Below are positions 63,385-64,000 of a stretch of DNA of 64,000 nt, piece after piece; the first letter of the stretch is position 1; every line of letters begins with the position of its first letter. The position numbers and the translations under genes are program-made. Origin of the DNA: Pseudomonas avellanae BPIC 631 (GTDB lineage: Bacteria; Pseudomonadota; Gammaproteobacteria; Pseudomonadales; Pseudomonadaceae). Under the pieces are notes generated by a model. It was not told where the DNA came from and did no database searches. It worked only from the letters and a program-made list of their open reading frames with translations. The stretch spans positions 18,237 to 82,236 of the forward strand of contig NZ_ATDK01000221.1 in assembly GCF_000444135.1 (NCBI RefSeq). The letters are read 5' to 3'.

Positions 63385-64000
63385 ATGGCAGGCACGAAAT
63401 GCAGATCCCCAAATCCAGATTTGGTGGACAGGTGGATAGCAGCCGGTTACGGGCAGGGTGATGGCGCCGGTTATAAGCCGTTCATGTACGTCCGAGACGT
63501 TCCATCCACCGGGACATCGAGTATGGTCAAAAGCCGGGTAACTGGGCGCACCCATCACTACCTATCTCGGCAAGAATTTAAGGTCCATCTTGAAGCCGAG
63601 TATTCGAGGTCCACAAAAAACATTCGAGAACAGTATCCGCTGCTTCCCTTGGCGGAAACCCAGCAGATAGCGGCGGATCTCGGTGTGCGACATCCAACCT
63701 ACCCTACGACAAGAACACCAACAGTGATGACCACAGATCTTCTACTCACACTTGATTGGCAGGATGGGGATCAACTTCTAGCGATTAGTGTGAAGCTGAC
63801 GAAGGACCTAACGCATCGAAATCTAGAAAAACTGCTGATAGAACGAATTTATTGGAATAACCGAGGTGTTAAGTGGGTGCTTATCACCGAGAAAGGGCGG
63901 CGGCAAAAACTGAGCGCAACACCTGACCAATCCGGTACGGTGAACCTATGTCATATCATGAACTCAGCATTGAAGAACGCATCACGATCCAGTTTGGCCA
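63385..64000 (+). CDS. tnsA: TnsA endonuclease of a Tn7-like transposon, partial and probably interrupted
   Basis: The frame is open from ATG 63385 (AGGAGG at 63375-63380) to the window end (205 codons). Residues 1-170 match TnsA: GYGQGDGAGYKPFMYVRDVP, STGTSSMVKS, GRTHHYLSRQEF, NIREQYPLLPLAETQQIA, VMTTDLLLTL, AISVKLTKDLTHRNLEKLLI and WVLITE. The restriction-like triad is Glu64, Asp118 and Lys137 (E. coli TnsA: E63, D114, K132). TnsA cuts the 5' ends of the transposon while TnsB cuts the 3' ends. After about residue 170 the sequence stops resembling TnsA; an IS30-like transposase start lies at 63948 in another frame, so the true gene is probably cut near 63890. Confidence 0.9.
   Translation, partial: MAGTKCRSPNPDLVDRWIAAGYGQGDGAGYKPFMYVRDVPSTGTSSMVKSRVTGRTHHYLSRQEFKVHLEAEYSRSTKNIREQYPLLPLAETQQIAADLGVRHPTYPTTRTPTVMTTDLLLTLDWQDGDQLLAISVKLTKDLTHRNLEKLLIERIYWNNRGVKWVLITEKGRRQKLSATPDQSGTVNLCHIMNSALKNASRSSLA
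63948..64000 (+). mobile_element. Start of an IS30-family transposase, partial
   Basis: From ATG 63948 the frame reads MSYHELSIEERITIQFG, cut by the window end. This is the characteristic N-terminus of IS30-family transposases (M-Y-x-L-[ST]-x-E-E-R-x-x-I). The IS end would lie between about 63885 and 63947, inside tnsA. Only 17 codons are visible. Confidence 0.55.

Noticed and set aside
1..64000. CRISPR array or tRNA/rRNA gene
   Set aside because: No regularly spaced identical repeats and no tRNA-like cloverleaf or rRNA segments noticed by eye; repeats found are REP units with irregular spacing.

Overview
The window looks like a chromosome segment of a Pseudomonas of the P. syringae group. 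The basis is gene content and order (nrdR-ribD-ribC-ribBA-ribH-nusB-thiL, ribA, dxs-ispA-xseB, the four-gene zinc block with a DUF2796 protein), high-GC coding sequence, dense ATGA/GTGA start-stop overlaps, and REP elements of the 'gagcgaacttgttcgc' kind. Species was not computed; it is a recognition-level inference.

Layout. 1-5.7 kb: end of an aldehyde dehydrogenase, REP pair, eutBC (ethanolamine ammonia-lyase), GNAT, DedA, MtfA peptidase, ppa. 5.8-9.95 kb: a small accessory strip with an S24-type repressor, a decayed darT next to an intact darG, a truncated RelE/HigB-type toxin next to its antitoxin, and a small XRE regulator with a clear palindromic operator. 10-19.1 kb (all minus strand): a lipoprotein hydrolase, a frameshifted autotransporter, and an eight-gene surface-glycan cluster (Wzm/Wzt-type ABC exporter, two nucleotidyltransferases, a glycerophosphodiesterase-like protein, HAD phosphatase, cupin, WavE-like protein). 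19.4-23.9 kb: YghU-type glutathione transferase, DUF1016 nuclease, MetC-like lyase, xseB, ispA. 24-32.7 kb: dxs, then the riboflavin/thiamine block.

32.9-42.3 kb: YbaY-like lipoprotein, methyltransferase, CnoX, small proteins, a putative zinc-responsive operon (DUF2796, ABC ATPase, FtsX-like permease, DUF3299), OmpW, two sugar-nucleotide enzymes. 42.4-50.3 kb: MscS channel, alpha/beta hydrolase, and a dedicated tonB-exbB-exbD-receptor operon. 50.4-53.5 kb: small genes, including a cupin pseudogene. 53.5-60.6 kb: a ROK repressor divergent from a Ugp-like ABC importer followed by a glycerophosphodiester phosphodiesterase and an inositol-monophosphatase-family enzyme, which together read as a glycerophosphoinositol (or related phosphodiester) uptake and breakdown operon. 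An AATAC...GTATT inverted repeat occurs both there and upstream of tonB. 60.7-63.1 kb: frameshifted fatty-acid desaturase, small protein, ssb.

The last 0.9 kb is the most unusual part. Starting a few bases upstream of the ssb ribosome-binding site there are repeated AGGGnCAAAAAATTT-type boxes and then a gene whose product matches TnsA, the Tn7-family endonuclease, with its E, D and K catalytic residues. The frame appears to be cut soon afterwards by the start of an IS30-family transposase. This is therefore the end of a Tn7-like element whose cargo lies beyond the window. At least five genes in the window are visibly broken (darT, a toxin, autotransporter, cupin, desaturase).
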